A stretch of 64,000 nucleotides of DNA from an uncultured Atopobium sp. (GTDB lineage Bacteria; Actinomycetota; Coriobacteriia; Coriobacteriales; Atopobiaceae), in NCBI GenBank assembly GCA_938045565.1, contig CALIAZ010000002.1, positions 260,090 through 324,089 on the forward strand, read 5' to 3'. The notes under the pieces were generated by a model. The model was given only the letters and a program-made list of their open reading frames with translations, did not search any database and was not told where the DNA came from. The position numbers and the translations under genes are program-made. Below, one piece after another: positions 34,949 to 45,334 of this stretch; the first letter of the stretch is position 1, and each line of letters begins with the position of its first letter.

Positions 34949-36364
34949 CTAGTTGCTCTGAAGACGCTCTTTGAGTGCACGGATAAACATTGGTCCAATC
35001 TGAGTGACGTCTCCTGCGCCCTGAGTGATCAGCAGGTCTCCTGGCTGAACCGTATCAAGAAGGTCAGCGATAAGATCGCGGCGAGAAGGGATATAGCGCA
35101 CGTCAGGAACAGTATTGGCAGCCTGAACTCTTGAAGAGACGGTCTTGCCCGAGACACCTGGAATAGGAAGCTCACCTGCGGAGAAGACATCCATGACGCG
35201 CAACACGTCGATGCCATCAAACGCGTGAGCAAACGAATCTGCCAAGTCTTGTGTTCTGCTATAGCGGTGTGGCTGGAAGACAACAACAACGCGCTTAAAA
35301 CCAAGAGGAAGAGCTGCAGACATGGTTGCTGCAATCTCGGTTGGATGGTGACCGTAATCGTCTACAACGGTAATACCGTTGATGTCACCTACGTGTGTAA
35401 AGCGACGGCGTGCGCCCTTGAACTGTGACAGCGCCGCAGCAGCTTCCACAAGATCAAAGCCAAGTGCATCGGCAACGGCAATTGCAGCGGTTGCGTTAGC
35501 AACGTTGTGCTTACCAGGGTTAGCTGGAAGTACCACAGAAATGGTCTGACCAGAAGGAGTCTTGATGGTCAGAGGGTTCTCGATACCAGCTTTTCTCTCC
35601 TCCTGCGTGCAAACAAAATCGCAGCTAGAATCAAAGCCGTAAGTAACCACGTGCCTGCCGGTTGACTGAGCAAGCTCAACGTAATGAGGATTGTCACCAT
35701 TGATAACAACGGTTTCTTCCTTATCAAGCAAGCTCATAAACTCACAGAAGGTCTTCTCGATATTCTCTAGAGAACCGTAGTGATCAAGGTGGTCTGCCTC
35801 AATATTGGTGACTACCACCACGTTAGGGTTAAGGAACATAAACGAACCGTCAGACTCGTCAGCCTCGCAGACAAAGTACTGGCCGTTTCCGTTTTTGCCG
35901 TTGGTGTTGTAACCCTCAACAACACCGCCAATCAAAAATGAAGGATCGGCGCCCAGCTTATCCAGCATGGTAGCAACCATGGAAGACGTGGTGGTCTTGC
36001 CGTGAGTGCCCGCAACAGCAATAGTCTTGCGGCCGCGTGAGAGATACGAGAGCATCTTAGCGCGAGGCCAAATAGGAATGGAAAGCTCACGTGCGCGAAT
36101 AACCTCTGGGTTAGTCTCTGGGATTGCCGTAGAGGTAACAATGACATCAGGCATCACAGCGTCAATGGTAGACGCAGTGTGACCGATGCTTACCTGAATA
36201 CCTGCATCTTCGAGCTCTCTAACATAATGTGAGCTCTTTAGATCAGAGCCGGTAACAGTGCAGCCACGCTCGTGTAGAACAAGAGCGATTCCGCTCATGC
36301 CAGCGCCGCCAATTCCAATAAAATGTGCACGCGAGATGGTCTTCTCGCCCATGGAATCTGCCAT
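34949..36364 (-). CDS. murC: UDP-N-acetylmuramate--L-alanine ligase
   Basis: Adds the first amino acid of the peptide stem. N-terminal HFIGIGGAGMSGIALVL, ATP loop AVAGTHGKTTTSSMVA near residue 105, EADESDGSF, NIEADHLDHYG and the C-terminal DDYGHHPTEI and FQPHRYSR are seen. About 472 residues from ATG 36364, which follows AAAGG at seven bases. One GGCGAGAA copy spans the MGEK of the N-terminus. Confidence 0.96.
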   Translation of the reverse strand: MADSMGEKTISRAHFIGIGGAGMSGIALVLHERGCTVTGSDLKSSHYVRELEDAGIQVSIGHTASTIDAVMPDVIVTSTAIPETNPEVIRARELSIPIWPRAKMLSYLSRGRKTIAVAGTHGKTTTSSMVATMLDKLGADPSFLIGGVVEGYNTNGKNGNGQYFVCEADESDGSFMFLNPNVVVVTNIEADHLDHYGSLENIEKTFCEFMSLLDKEETVVINGDNPHYVELAQSTGRHVVTYGFDSSCDFVCTQEERKAGIENPLTIKTPSGQTISVVLPANPGKHNVANATAAIAVADALGFDLVEAAAALSQFKGARRRFTHVGDINGITVVDDYGHHPTEIAATMSAALPLGFKRVVVVFQPHRYSRTQDLADSFAHAFDGIDVLRVMDVFSAGELPIPGVSGKTVSSRVQAANTVPDVRYIPSRRDLIADLLDTVQPGDLLITQGAGDVTQIGPMFIRALKERLQSN

Positions 36365-36445
36365 AAGAGAGCCTTTCCAAGTATTGTTATCGTTTGAGTC
36401 CTGGACATACCAAGACATGTTTACTCTAACGCAAAACCGAATGTT

Positions 36446-37579
36446 TTATGCGCCACAAACGGCACTTTCCACAGCGTCAGCCACAAGAGATGCGGCGCTG
36501 CGCTGGTCAAGTGTGGCAGCAGCCTCAGAAAGCTTTTTGCGCTGATCTGCGTTGTCTACCAGATCAAAGAGAGCTGTCGAGAAGGTCGTGGTGCCCACCT
36601 GGTTATCTGGCACCAGAATGGCTGCTCCCGCATCCGACAACAGATGCGCATTAGTAGTCTGGTGATCTGCTGTTGCCAAAGGATACGGCACCAAAATGCT
36701 AGGGAGCTCTAAGGCTGCAATTTCGGCCACAGAGGATGCTCCAGAGCGAGAAACTACCAGGTCAGCAGCAGCAAGCATGGCGCCCATGTTGGAAATGTAG
36801 GGCTTAATCTCCCAGCGAGCAGCCTCCTCGTCAGAAAGCTTCATAAGCGAGACAACCTCGTCGTAGAGCTTTTGACCTGTTGACTGGATGATACGAAGGT
36901 TAGGACGGGAAAGAAGCTCCTGCTTAAGTGCAGCAAAAGTCTCGTTGATGCTACGTGCGCCCAAACTACCACCAAAGATAAGCAGCAATGTTTGATTGTC
37001 TGCAATGCCCAGCTCTTGCCTAGAGGTGGCTCTGTCAGCAGAAAGAACACTCTTACGCACGGGATTTCCGGTGACCACAATGGTGTCTTGAGCTTTAACG
37101 TGTCCCTCAAAAGCCTTGCGAGCCTCTGGGAAGGCAATGCATACCTTAAAAGCTTTACCAGCAGAAACACGATTAGCAAGGCCTGTTACCGAGTTCTGCT
37201 CGTGAATCAAATACGGAATATGCAGCTTAGCGCAAAGTTGAAGCAATGGCAGCTCAACATAAGCTCCAAAGCCAATTGCAACATCAGGAGCTCCCTGCTC
37301 TTTGAAACGCTTATGAAGCTGCGATTTTGCGCGCTCAAGATTGTATGCCGCGCTAATGAGCGTCCAAGGGCGCCTGCGATCAAAGCCATTTACATGGATA
37401 GGTACCAGCTCAAATCCTGCCTCAGGCACCAGCGTACCCTCAAGCTTATTGGGCTGACCGTAAAACGTAACCTGGTGACCGCGCTCACGAAGCTCCTCAG
37501 CTAGAGCCAGAGCTGGGTTAATATGACCTGCGGTTCCACCTGCAGCAATTGCAACAGAGAGTTTCTTCTGTTCTGCCAT
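36446..37579 (-). CDS. murG: Lipid II synthase MurG
   Basis: Membrane-associated glycosyltransferase that adds GlcNAc to lipid I. AAGGTAGHINPALALAEEL at the N-terminus, GFGAYVELPLL, HEQNSVTGLANR, LIFGGSLGARSINETF near residue 190 and VSRSGASSVAEIAALELPSILVPYP follow the family. ATG 37579 is nine bases from AGGAG; an ATG three codons earlier abuts the site. Confidence 0.96.
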   Translation of the reverse strand: MAEQKKLSVAIAAGGTAGHINPALALAEELRERGHQVTFYGQPNKLEGTLVPEAGFELVPIHVNGFDRRRPWTLISAAYNLERAKSQLHKRFKEQGAPDVAIGFGAYVELPLLQLCAKLHIPYLIHEQNSVTGLANRVSAGKAFKVCIAFPEARKAFEGHVKAQDTIVVTGNPVRKSVLSADRATSRQELGIADNQTLLLIFGGSLGARSINETFAALKQELLSRPNLRIIQSTGQKLYDEVVSLMKLSDEEAARWEIKPYISNMGAMLAAADLVVSRSGASSVAEIAALELPSILVPYPLATADHQTTNAHLLSDAGAAILVPDNQVGTTTFSTALFDLVDNADQRKKLSEAAATLDQRSAASLVADAVESAVCGA

Positions 37580-37602
37580 GCAATCCATCTCCTAGAAATC
37601 AG

Positions 37603-39132
37603 CTATCGACGAGGCTTGGTGTTATTTCCACGAAGCCTGTCCGATGCAGAAGGTCCCAAATCAATTCTGCGCCTACCGGAAGCGTCTGTTGTAATACGGC
37701 CTTGAGGGGCATCGTCATCTCTTGAGCGCAAAACACCTCGTGATGGGCGCGCGGAGCTCTGAGCGCTGCTCTTGGGGCGAGAAGAACGTGGGAGTGGCAT
37801 GCCTACTCCTACCCCACCATCAACCATGGTAAGACCAGCAAAACCTGGAGCATCAAAGGTATCTTGCTCTTCGGCTATGCTCCAGGACGCACGCTGCCTA
37901 TCGTACTCGGTTTCTGGAAGCCTTGACTGCCTTGAAACAGACATCAAAAGTCCAACCATCAAGATACTGGACATGATGGTTGAGCCGCCGTACGAGATAA
38001 ACGGAAGAGGCTTACCAGAAAGAGGCAGAAGTCCCAAAACGCCACCGATGTTAACAAAAGCCTGAATGATAAACATGGAGGTACAACCTGCGGCAATAAG
38101 CCTGCCAGTCAAATCTGGCGCATAGCGAGCAATCTTAAAGCCTGCCCATACCAGCGCGCCAAATACAGCCAGAAGACCTAAAACGCCAATAAAGCCCAGT
38201 TCTTCTCCAATGACTGCAAAAATAAAGTCATTGTGAGCCATAGGCAAATATGAATATTTCTGGCGAGAAAAACCAAAGCCAACGCCAAAAATACCGCCAG
38301 AACCAAAAGCATAAAAACCCTGGGCAAGCTGATAACCTGCGCCGTAATAATCAGCCCAAGGGTTGAGCATGGTCATAACACGGGCACGAGAATAATCATC
38401 TTTCAAAGACAAGAACGCAAAGCCAATAAAGCCAGCAACAGCAATAGTTGACAAAACCCTTCGGTCAACATCAGCAAGGTAGCCAATAACCAAAAGAGTT
38501 CCCACAATAATCAGCGTAGAGCCCTTATCTGGCTGAGCCAAGATAAGCACCAGCGGCACAAGCGCGGAAAGAGCAAACTTCTTAAAGAACTCCACCTGAT
38601 CTATGGTCTGATCAATAAAGTACTGTTGAGCCAGGTACGAGATGGAAATTAAGATGGTAATCTTTGCAAACTCAGACGGCTGGAAAGAAAATGGTCCAAT
38701 GGAAATCCAACGGGTTGCACCATATGCGTCGGCGCCAGCAATAGGGGTAAAAATAATTGCTAGCATTCCAATGGTCACAATCCAGATAGGTATCTGGAGG
38801 TTTCTTACTACCGCTCGGTAATCAATGCGAGAAACAATAAACGCTAACGCAACTCCTGCCGCAGCAAAGCCAAGCTGACGTTGCACGTAATAGAAGGGGT
38901 TGTAGCCCATATCCTCAGAAGTCATCGCAGAAATCGAGGATGCAGAGTAAATCATTACCAGGCCAAAGCATACAAGAATTGCCGTTGACACCAGAAGTAC
39001 CAGCCTAGGCTGCATGAAACGCTCTGGAATAGCTCCAAAACGACCTTTACTCTGTGAGCGCTCAGAAGACCTCTGGCGAGAAGTACGTGATTGCTGCGCG
39101 CGTTCCTCTGTTCTGTTTCTACTGGTAGCCAT
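37603..39132 (-). CDS. ftsW: SEDS-family peptidoglycan polymerase FtsW
   Basis: Septal glycan polymerase and partner of the class B PBP. 509 residues: a basic N-terminal tail of about 40, roughly ten membrane segments (about 43-415), SEDS motifs FQPSEFAKI, AQPDKGSTLI, GEELGFIG and ISYGGSTIM, then a long Arg/Ser-rich cytoplasmic tail (about 420-509). Both tails are longer than usual. ATG shares its A with the murD stop TAA. Confidence 0.94.
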   Translation of the reverse strand: MATSRNRTEERAQQSRTSRQRSSERSQSKGRFGAIPERFMQPRLVLLVSTAILVCFGLVMIYSASSISAMTSEDMGYNPFYYVQRQLGFAAAGVALAFIVSRIDYRAVVRNLQIPIWIVTIGMLAIIFTPIAGADAYGATRWISIGPFSFQPSEFAKITILISISYLAQQYFIDQTIDQVEFFKKFALSALVPLVLILAQPDKGSTLIIVGTLLVIGYLADVDRRVLSTIAVAGFIGFAFLSLKDDYSRARVMTMLNPWADYYGAGYQLAQGFYAFGSGGIFGVGFGFSRQKYSYLPMAHNDFIFAVIGEELGFIGVLGLLAVFGALVWAGFKIARYAPDLTGRLIAAGCTSMFIIQAFVNIGGVLGLLPLSGKPLPFISYGGSTIMSSILMVGLLMSVSRQSRLPETEYDRQRASWSIAEEQDTFDAPGFAGLTMVDGGVGVGMPLPRSSRPKSSAQSSARPSRGVLRSRDDDAPQGRITTDASGRRRIDLGPSASDRLRGNNTKPRR

Positions 39133-40535
39133 TATCGACCGCTCTCTTTTTGAGCAAGATCTGCCACCATCTGTTTAAAGACACGACCACGCTGAGCCAT
39201 GCCCGTGAACTCATCAAATGATGAGCATGCGGGTGAGAGAAGCACTACAGAACCTGGGCGAGCAAACTCTACTGCACGGTCAAAAGCCTCACGCAGATGA
39301 GACTCTTCTACCACTTCTGCGCGTCCGTCTGAAACGCGGCGGAGTGCCTCTGCAAAGCGAGGACCTGCCTCTCCAAAGCAGATTGCATATGCGCAGGTGG
39401 AAGATACCTTTTGAGCAAATTCATCAAGCTCTGTGCCCTTATCGTGACCACCAAGAAGCAAAATAACGTCTTTACCTGGGAACGATGTCAGAGATTTCTC
39501 AACTGAATCGGTATTAGTTGCCTTGGAATCGTTGACGTACAACACGCCATTAACCGTATCAACAGGCTCAATCCTATGCTCAAGCGGCATAAAGTCCAAA
39601 AGAGCATGCCTGATAGAAACGATATCAAGTCCCAAAAACAGTCCACAGGCAGCTGCAGCAAGAGCGTTGAGTGCATTGTGCGCTCCCCTAATGTGGAGTG
39701 CGTCAGCTGCTACAAGTTCCATCTCTTTACCAGACAGCCTTACTACCAGCGCGCCATTGCGTACAAAAGCGGCATTTTGCGTGCCGGGATCTGTCTGAGC
39801 AAGATGACATACAGGAATGCCACGTACCTCAAGGCGAGAAGACACGTCCAGGCAGAACTCATCCAAATCAGACACAATTGCCAGGTCGTTTGCATCAAGA
39901 TTGGCAAAAATCTTCTCTTTAGCTGCAGCGTATGCCTCAAGCGAACCATGCCACTCAAGGTGGTCAGGCGTAATGTTTAAAAGCATAGCAACATGAGGGT
40001 GCAATTTTTGAGTAGTTGCAAGCTGGAAGCTTGAAAGCTCTGCTACAAACCAGCTCTCAGGCTTTCTCTTTGCAAGCTGATCAGTAATAGTAAATCCAAT
40101 ATTGCCAACAGCACTTGCATCAAGGCCTGCATACTGCAGGATAGAGGTAGTCAAACTTGTGGTGGTAGTTTTACCGTTTGTGCCAGTAATGCCAATCCAC
40201 TGTGAAGGGCTTTCTTGATAGGCAAACTCTGGCTCGCCCATAATCTGCTTAGAGGCTGCTTTTGCACTCAAGAACAGCTCAGAAGTATCGGGAATACCAG
40301 GAGAGGCAATAGTTAGGTCAAAGGTGCCCTCAACCTGATCAGAGCCGCATTGAACCTGTACCCCTAAGCTTGCAAGCTCTTGGACCTTCTCGCCAACTGT
40401 AGCATCTGCGCCGCCCACAAGAGTTATGGAAGACACACGACCCTCTGGCTGCTGCAATAAATACGTGCAGACAGAGACGCCGGTCTTACCAAAACCAAGA
40501 ACACATACATTTCCAAGTGTTTCTAGAAGCGACAC
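39132..40535 (-). CDS. murD: UDP-N-acetylmuramoyl-L-alanine--D-glutamate ligase
   Basis: Adds D-glutamate. VCVLGFGKTGVSV, ATP loop GITGTNGKTTTTSL near residue 115, ELSSFQL, NITPDHLEWHG and the C-terminal LLLGGHDKGTELDEF and SPACSSFDEF match MurD. About 467 residues from GTG 40535, which has AAAGGA at nine bases; TTG at 40559 is the upstream alternative. Confidence 0.95.
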   Translation of the reverse strand: MSLLETLGNVCVLGFGKTGVSVCTYLLQQPEGRVSSITLVGGADATVGEKVQELASLGVQVQCGSDQVEGTFDLTIASPGIPDTSELFLSAKAASKQIMGEPEFAYQESPSQWIGITGTNGKTTTTSLTTSILQYAGLDASAVGNIGFTITDQLAKRKPESWFVAELSSFQLATTQKLHPHVAMLLNITPDHLEWHGSLEAYAAAKEKIFANLDANDLAIVSDLDEFCLDVSSRLEVRGIPVCHLAQTDPGTQNAAFVRNGALVVRLSGKEMELVAADALHIRGAHNALNALAAAACGLFLGLDIVSIRHALLDFMPLEHRIEPVDTVNGVLYVNDSKATNTDSVEKSLTSFPGKDVILLLGGHDKGTELDEFAQKVSSTCAYAICFGEAGPRFAEALRRVSDGRAEVVEESHLREAFDRAVEFARPGSVVLLSPACSSFDEFTGMAQRGRVFKQMVADLAQKESGR

Positions 40536-40564
40536 GCAGGCGATCCTTTCTAAGAGCAATACCT

Positions 40565-41596
40565 TTAATGAAGCTGGAAGTACAGGGCAAATCCCAGAGC
40601 AGCAAAGGCGCCGGAAATAATCCAGAACCTAAAGACAACTTTTGTCTCGTTCCAGCCAAGTTTCTCAAAGTGATGGTGCAGTGGAGCCATCAAGAATACG
40701 CGCTTTTTAGTTGCCTTGTAGCTGACAACCTGAATGATAACGGACAGTGCCTCGATGATAAAAAGACCACCCATGACCAGGGAAACTACCTCGGTCTTGG
40801 TAAGAACGGCCAGAGCCGCAAAAGCAGCGCCCCAGGCAAGAGAGCCGGTATCTCCCATAAAAATGCTTGCAGGATAGCTGTTAAACCACAAAAAACCAAT
40901 ACAAGCGCCGGCGATAGATGCGGCAAAAACAGCAAGGCTACTCTCGCCATAGCGGAAAGCTACCGCCGCCATAAAAATCATGACAACCATAACGCAGCCA
41001 CCAGCTAGGCCATCAAGACCATCGGTCAGATTGACAGCGTTGGAGAGACCTGCCATGAGTAAAAAGACAAAGAACAGGTACAGCCAAGGAATAGAAATTA
41101 CGTTTCCACCTAAATTGACGGTAGTAGTGAGGATTCCCAGGTTGATTTCAAGGCCACCTGGAAACGCAATAATAGGAGTAATGCCCCAAATATTGACTGC
41201 TGCCAGGCAAAATGCCACAGAGATAGTAATGAGTCCAGCCATCTTCTGAGATGCGGTGAGGCCAAGGCTTCTTCCATGGGCAACGGACTCAATATCGTCC
41301 AGAAGGCCCAGCGAGCCCGTAAGCAGCATCGCTGCCATGGCAAGGATGAGGTCGGTGTTCCACTGGGCAAGCACAATACAGGTCAGCACAATGCTTACCA
41401 GCATGACAACACCACCCATAGTAGGGGTTCCCTGCTTAACCAGATGCTGCTGAGGGCCGTCAGCGCGAACCTGCTGACCCACTCCCTCTTTCTTCATCAG
41501 TTTGATAAAGAGTGGCATTAAGACCAAAGTGATGATACAGGAGACACCAAGTGCAACAAACACCTGGTATGTTGGGTAAATAGTCTGGTAAAACAT
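40565..41596 (-). CDS. mraY: Phospho-N-acetylmuramoyl-pentapeptide-transferase
   Basis: Makes lipid I on the inner face of the membrane. Ten membrane segments in 343 residues with GTPTMGG near residue 53, GLLDD, NAVNLTDGLDGLAGG, WFNSYPASIFMGDTGSLAWG and MAPLHHHFEK, all family signatures. ATG overlaps the murF stop by one base (TAATG). Confidence 0.97.
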   Translation of the reverse strand: MFYQTIYPTYQVFVALGVSCIITLVLMPLFIKLMKKEGVGQQVRADGPQQHLVKQGTPTMGGVVMLVSIVLTCIVLAQWNTDLILAMAAMLLTGSLGLLDDIESVAHGRSLGLTASQKMAGLITISVAFCLAAVNIWGITPIIAFPGGLEINLGILTTTVNLGGNVISIPWLYLFFVFLLMAGLSNAVNLTDGLDGLAGGCVMVVMIFMAAVAFRYGESSLAVFAASIAGACIGFLWFNSYPASIFMGDTGSLAWGAAFAALAVLTKTEVVSLVMGGLFIIEALSVIIQVVSYKATKKRVFLMAPLHHHFEKLGWNETKVVFRFWIISGAFAALGFALYFQLH

Positions 41597-43032
41597 TACT
41601 CGGTAACTCCTTTTACAAAAATATCAAGCTGAGCAGACCTAGATGCCTTGGCGAGAAGAACGTCTCCTCGCTTCAGTACTGGTCCGAGCACGGTAAGTGC
41701 TTCGTTGACATCACTGAACTGTTCAATTTTATCTTCCGAGAAACCCATGACGCGTGCGGCTTCAACCATTTCACGCGCGGCTCCCGTGCCAACAAAGGCA
41801 ACAAGGTCTGGGTTCTTAGCGGCAATGTAAGCACCCACATAACCGTGGAGACGCTTCTCCTCTGGTCCAAGCTCGCCAATCTCTCCGATAAGAGCAATGC
41901 GACGGCCCTCCGCTGGCATCTGCATCAAAACGTCAAGGGCTGCAGCTGTTGAGTTAGGACTTGCATTGTAAGAGTCATCAATAATTTTTGCCCCACACGT
42001 TGCATCAAGCACTGAAAGGCGCATGCGGGTGGCTGGCATCTGCTCAATAGCTTTTGCTGCAGCGTCAAGATCAAGACCAAGCGTCTCTATAGCCTCAAGT
42101 GCCAAAAGAAGGTCGTCGACAACAACGCGACCAGGTACCTCAAGAGTTACCGTGCGTGACCAGCCGGAAGCAGCGCTAATAGTGGCAGTTGGAAGGCCCT
42201 CCTCGTCAAGCGTAACCTGCTGTGCGCTCATGACGTCAGCCTCTGTTGCGCCCACTGTCTTGCAAACAACGTGAGCAGGACGAGCAAACTCGTCTGCAAT
42301 GAACTTGGTGTAGTCCCCTGTCGAAGCCTGAATAAGCGTAGGCTCAATTGAGCCAAATGCGCGCATGCCAGAGACAATTTCTGCTTTGGCGCGCGCAATG
42401 TTTTCTCTGCTGCCGAGAAGACCAATGTGGCTGGTACCAACGTTGGTAATGACTGCCACTGTTGGACGAGCAACCGAGGTGAGCCTGGTAATCTCGCCGG
42501 CGTGATTCATGCCCAGCTCAAGAACAAGCACCTCGGTGTCTTCCGGAGTGGAAAGTACTGTGAGAGGCAGACCAATGAGGTTATTGTGATTGCCGGCGGT
42601 CGCGTGCACGCGACGGGTAGCGCTAATGCCGCGACGAAGCATTTCCTTGGTAGTAGTTTTACCGACCGATCCAGTTATGCCCACAACCAGCCAGTTTGGA
42701 TGGGCTTCTCGCCAAGCAGCAGCAAGGGCTAGAAGGAACGCTTCACAGTCATCGTCAGCGGCTTCAAGAACGCTGACTCCTATGGCGGCCAGGTTGTCGA
42801 GCAAATTGTCTGCTACAGGCTCAGATGCCACAACAACAGCAGCGCCCGCTTGGGCAGCTGATAAGAGATAGGAGTTTCCATTGACCTTCTCGCCAGCAAA
42901 GGCCACAAAGAGCGAGTCTTCCTGGACCTCGCGAGAGTCAATGACGACTGAGCCCGCAACATCGCGGGTTCCGCGATGGAGCAGTCGTGCATGAGTGGCT
43001 GCGACTATCTGTTCAACCGAAAGCTTAACCAT
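41596..43032 (-). CDS. murF: UDP-N-acetylmuramoyl-tripeptide--D-alanyl-D-alanine ligase
   Basis: Adds D-Ala-D-Ala. 478 residues with DSREV, ATP loop GITGSVGKTTTKEML near residue 118, ATAGNHNN, ELGMNHAGEI, NVGTSHIG and DDSYNASPNS. AGGAG precedes ATG. murE, which would normally be next to it, is absent from the cluster. Three GGCGAGAA copies fall inside the gene. Confidence 0.95.
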   Translation of the reverse strand: MVKLSVEQIVAATHARLLHRGTRDVAGSVVIDSREVQEDSLFVAFAGEKVNGNSYLLSAAQAGAAVVVASEPVADNLLDNLAAIGVSVLEAADDDCEAFLLALAAAWREAHPNWLVVGITGSVGKTTTKEMLRRGISATRRVHATAGNHNNLIGLPLTVLSTPEDTEVLVLELGMNHAGEITRLTSVARPTVAVITNVGTSHIGLLGSRENIARAKAEIVSGMRAFGSIEPTLIQASTGDYTKFIADEFARPAHVVCKTVGATEADVMSAQQVTLDEEGLPTATISAASGWSRTVTLEVPGRVVVDDLLLALEAIETLGLDLDAAAKAIEQMPATRMRLSVLDATCGAKIIDDSYNASPNSTAAALDVLMQMPAEGRRIALIGEIGELGPEEKRLHGYVGAYIAAKNPDLVAFVGTGAAREMVEAARVMGFSEDKIEQFSDVNEALTVLGPVLKRGDVLLAKASRSAQLDIFVKGVTE

Positions 43033-43040
43033 GAGCTCTC

Positions 43041-44840
43041 CTAGTTATTGATTGGTTGAATATTAAGGCGTGTAGCTGCGTCTTTTGCAAATTGCGAGAA
43101 AACCACAGCGGCAGATTGCGATGCAAGTTGGTGGGTATCGTTAAGTCCAACGTAAACCATCAAATCAGATTCTGATGGATTCACGATACCGCAGAAGGAA
43201 GCAACAAAACCGGAATTCTCGCCGTACGAGCCGGTTTCTTCCACAACCTGCTGGCCCGTACCTGTTTTACCAGCAACGGTATAGCCATAGATACCTGCAC
43301 GAACACCGGTACCCTCTTTGACAACGGTGGTCATCATGTCAAGCTCGGCCGAAGCTGTGGAAGCAGAAATAACGTCTTTAGTAGGCCAGGTAACCTCTTG
43401 TCCACCCTTAGAAACCATAAAGTGTGGAGTCACCATAGTTCCCTTATTGGCAACAGCAGTATATGCACGAATGACCTGGATAAATGGGATTGCAAGACCC
43501 TGACCAAACGCCATGTTTCCGCCTGTTGGACCTTCATATTCGTCCAGAGAGCGGACTATTCCTGTGGCCTCACCAGGAAAGTCAATGCCTGTGGTGTGAC
43601 CTATACCGAACTTATCAATTCCTGCTGCAAAGCGCTCGTCGCCTATGAGCTGCGTCTCGAGGAAGGCCATACCAACGTTTGAGGAACGTCTGAGCATCTC
43701 TCTTACGCTCATGTCCATGGCGCTAGTACGCCAGTCATCGTCGGTAACCTTGTTATCTCCAACTTTAAGCTCGGTTGGGATGTTGAAGGTTGAATCTGGA
43801 CCAAAGAGGTTGTTGTCTACACCAATTGAGGTCGTAATTACCTTAAATACCGAGCCAGGCTCATAGATACTTGAGACTAACTTGAGGTTGAGGGATTCGT
43901 AGTCAACGCCGTTATCGCTCTTAAAATCTGGAAGAGGGTACGAAGCGGCGGCATAGATTTCTCCGGTACGAGGATTCATGGCCATGATTGAGCCGCCCTG
44001 CTGGGCCTCAAAGTCTTTAACTGCTGCAGTAAGCTGCTCTTCTGCCTTCTTCTGGAGCTCAATATCAATGGAAAGAACAATGTCCTGTCCATTTTGTGCC
44101 TCAGTAATATTTGAAGTACCGCCAGCAATTGGCGTACCACCAGCGCCGGTCTCAACGATCATGTGGCCATTAGTACCTGCAAGAATATCGTTGTAGTAAT
44201 ACTCAAGGCCAGAAGCGCCCTCGTTATCCGCGTTTACAAAGCCCAGAATCTGAACGCCAACGTTGCCATAAGGATAGACGCGCTTGGTGTTATTAACAAA
44301 ATAGACGCCCTTGAGGTTCTTCTCGTCAAGTGCTTTTTCAATCTTAGAAGCAGTATCAGTGTCAACACGACGACGCACATAGACAAATGTGGTGTCTTGC
44401 TGCAGATCCCCAAGATAGTCTGAAGGGCTTCCGCCTAAAAACGAGGCAAAAACCTGGGCTACGGAGCTTGCATCTTTAATCTCTGAAGGATTGGCGTAGA
44501 TATCTTTGCAGTCAACGCTCATGGCTAAGACGTTGCCGTTGCGGTCGTAAATGGTGCCGCGGCGAGCGTGTAAGACAATATCGTTGGTGCGGTTATTCTC
44601 GGCGCCCTTTGCAAGATCTGCTGCCGTAAAGATTTGCAGCCAAGCAAGCCTAAGAACAACAATTACCACCATAATGGCCATAGCAGCTGCTACGCGACGG
44701 AGTCTACCTTCAGGGCCAACACCATCCGAGCCACCGCTGCTACCACGATGACCACGAAAATGCACACGAGAGGCCTCGTCGTACGAGGCCTCAGGAGTTT
44801 TTCTGCGCGATGCGCGAGTATGTCGATTCTGCGTACTCAC
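43041..44840 (-). CDS. ftsI: Class B penicillin-binding protein (FtsI/PBP2x type)
   Basis: Septal transpeptidase of 599 residues. A basic tail, one membrane segment (about 50-70), a pedestal domain (RGTIYDRNGNVLAMS) and the transpeptidase domain with the active serine in YEPGSVFK near residue 330, SSNVGM and KTGTGQ. No PASTA domain is visible. Start GTG 44840 has a poor ribosome site, so coupling to ftsL (16 bases upstream) is likely. Confidence 0.94.
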   Translation of the reverse strand: MSTQNRHTRASRRKTPEASYDEASRVHFRGHRGSSGGSDGVGPEGRLRRVAAAMAIMVVIVVLRLAWLQIFTAADLAKGAENNRTNDIVLHARRGTIYDRNGNVLAMSVDCKDIYANPSEIKDASSVAQVFASFLGGSPSDYLGDLQQDTTFVYVRRRVDTDTASKIEKALDEKNLKGVYFVNNTKRVYPYGNVGVQILGFVNADNEGASGLEYYYNDILAGTNGHMIVETGAGGTPIAGGTSNITEAQNGQDIVLSIDIELQKKAEEQLTAAVKDFEAQQGGSIMAMNPRTGEIYAAASYPLPDFKSDNGVDYESLNLKLVSSIYEPGSVFKVITTSIGVDNNLFGPDSTFNIPTELKVGDNKVTDDDWRTSAMDMSVREMLRRSSNVGMAFLETQLIGDERFAAGIDKFGIGHTTGIDFPGEATGIVRSLDEYEGPTGGNMAFGQGLAIPFIQVIRAYTAVANKGTMVTPHFMVSKGGQEVTWPTKDVISASTASAELDMMTTVVKEGTGVRAGIYGYTVAGKTGTGQQVVEETGSYGENSGFVASFCGIVNPSESDLMVYVGLNDTHQLASQSAAVVFSQFAKDAATRLNIQPINN

Positions 44841-44856
44841 AACGTATATTTTACGC

Positions 44857-45276
44857 CTAAGCGTTGTTGCTTACATCTACAACAGAACGATTTGTCTCAA
44901 GAGTCATACCGTAATTCTGAGTAGCAATACGCTCAATGCGTGTAGTGCTTGCAAGCAGAGAGCGAGAAACGCGCAGGGAATCGTTAGTTGCGGTTGTTGC
45001 GCGCATTTCATTTCTGATGACGTTATTAGCCTGAAGAGTAGAAACCGTAGCGGTAGAGATACCAATACGGACAACACCAAGTGTCAGGAAGAGTGCTGCA
45101 GCAACAGCAATAAGCTTGACTCGCTGGATGAACTGGCTGCTTACGCCACGGCGAGCATCAGCATCAAGGCCGCCACCAGGGACAACCTCAAAAGATGTGC
45201 GAGTGCTCTGTTCAGGAGCGTACTCATGCTCAAACTGAGTTGTGCGTGCTACAGCTTCTGATCCGTAACGTGCCAT
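44857..45276 (-). CDS. ftsL: FtsL-like divisome protein
   Basis: 139 residues, identified mainly by position between rsmH and ftsI. A polar N-terminal tail of about 67 residues is followed by one membrane segment (VKLIAVAAALFLTLGVV) and an extracellular helical segment of coiled-coil character, the usual layout of FtsL. Sequence conservation in this family is low. Confidence 0.8.
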   Translation of the reverse strand: MARYGSEAVARTTQFEHEYAPEQSTRTSFEVVPGGGLDADARRGVSSQFIQRVKLIAVAAALFLTLGVVRIGISTATVSTLQANNVIRNEMRATTATNDSLRVSRSLLASTTRIERIATQNYGMTLETNRSVVDVSNNA

Positions 45277-45334
45277 TAAACTTCAATCCCTTCAAAAACT
45301 TCTTCACAACAAGCAACAAGTGCTATGGGGTACT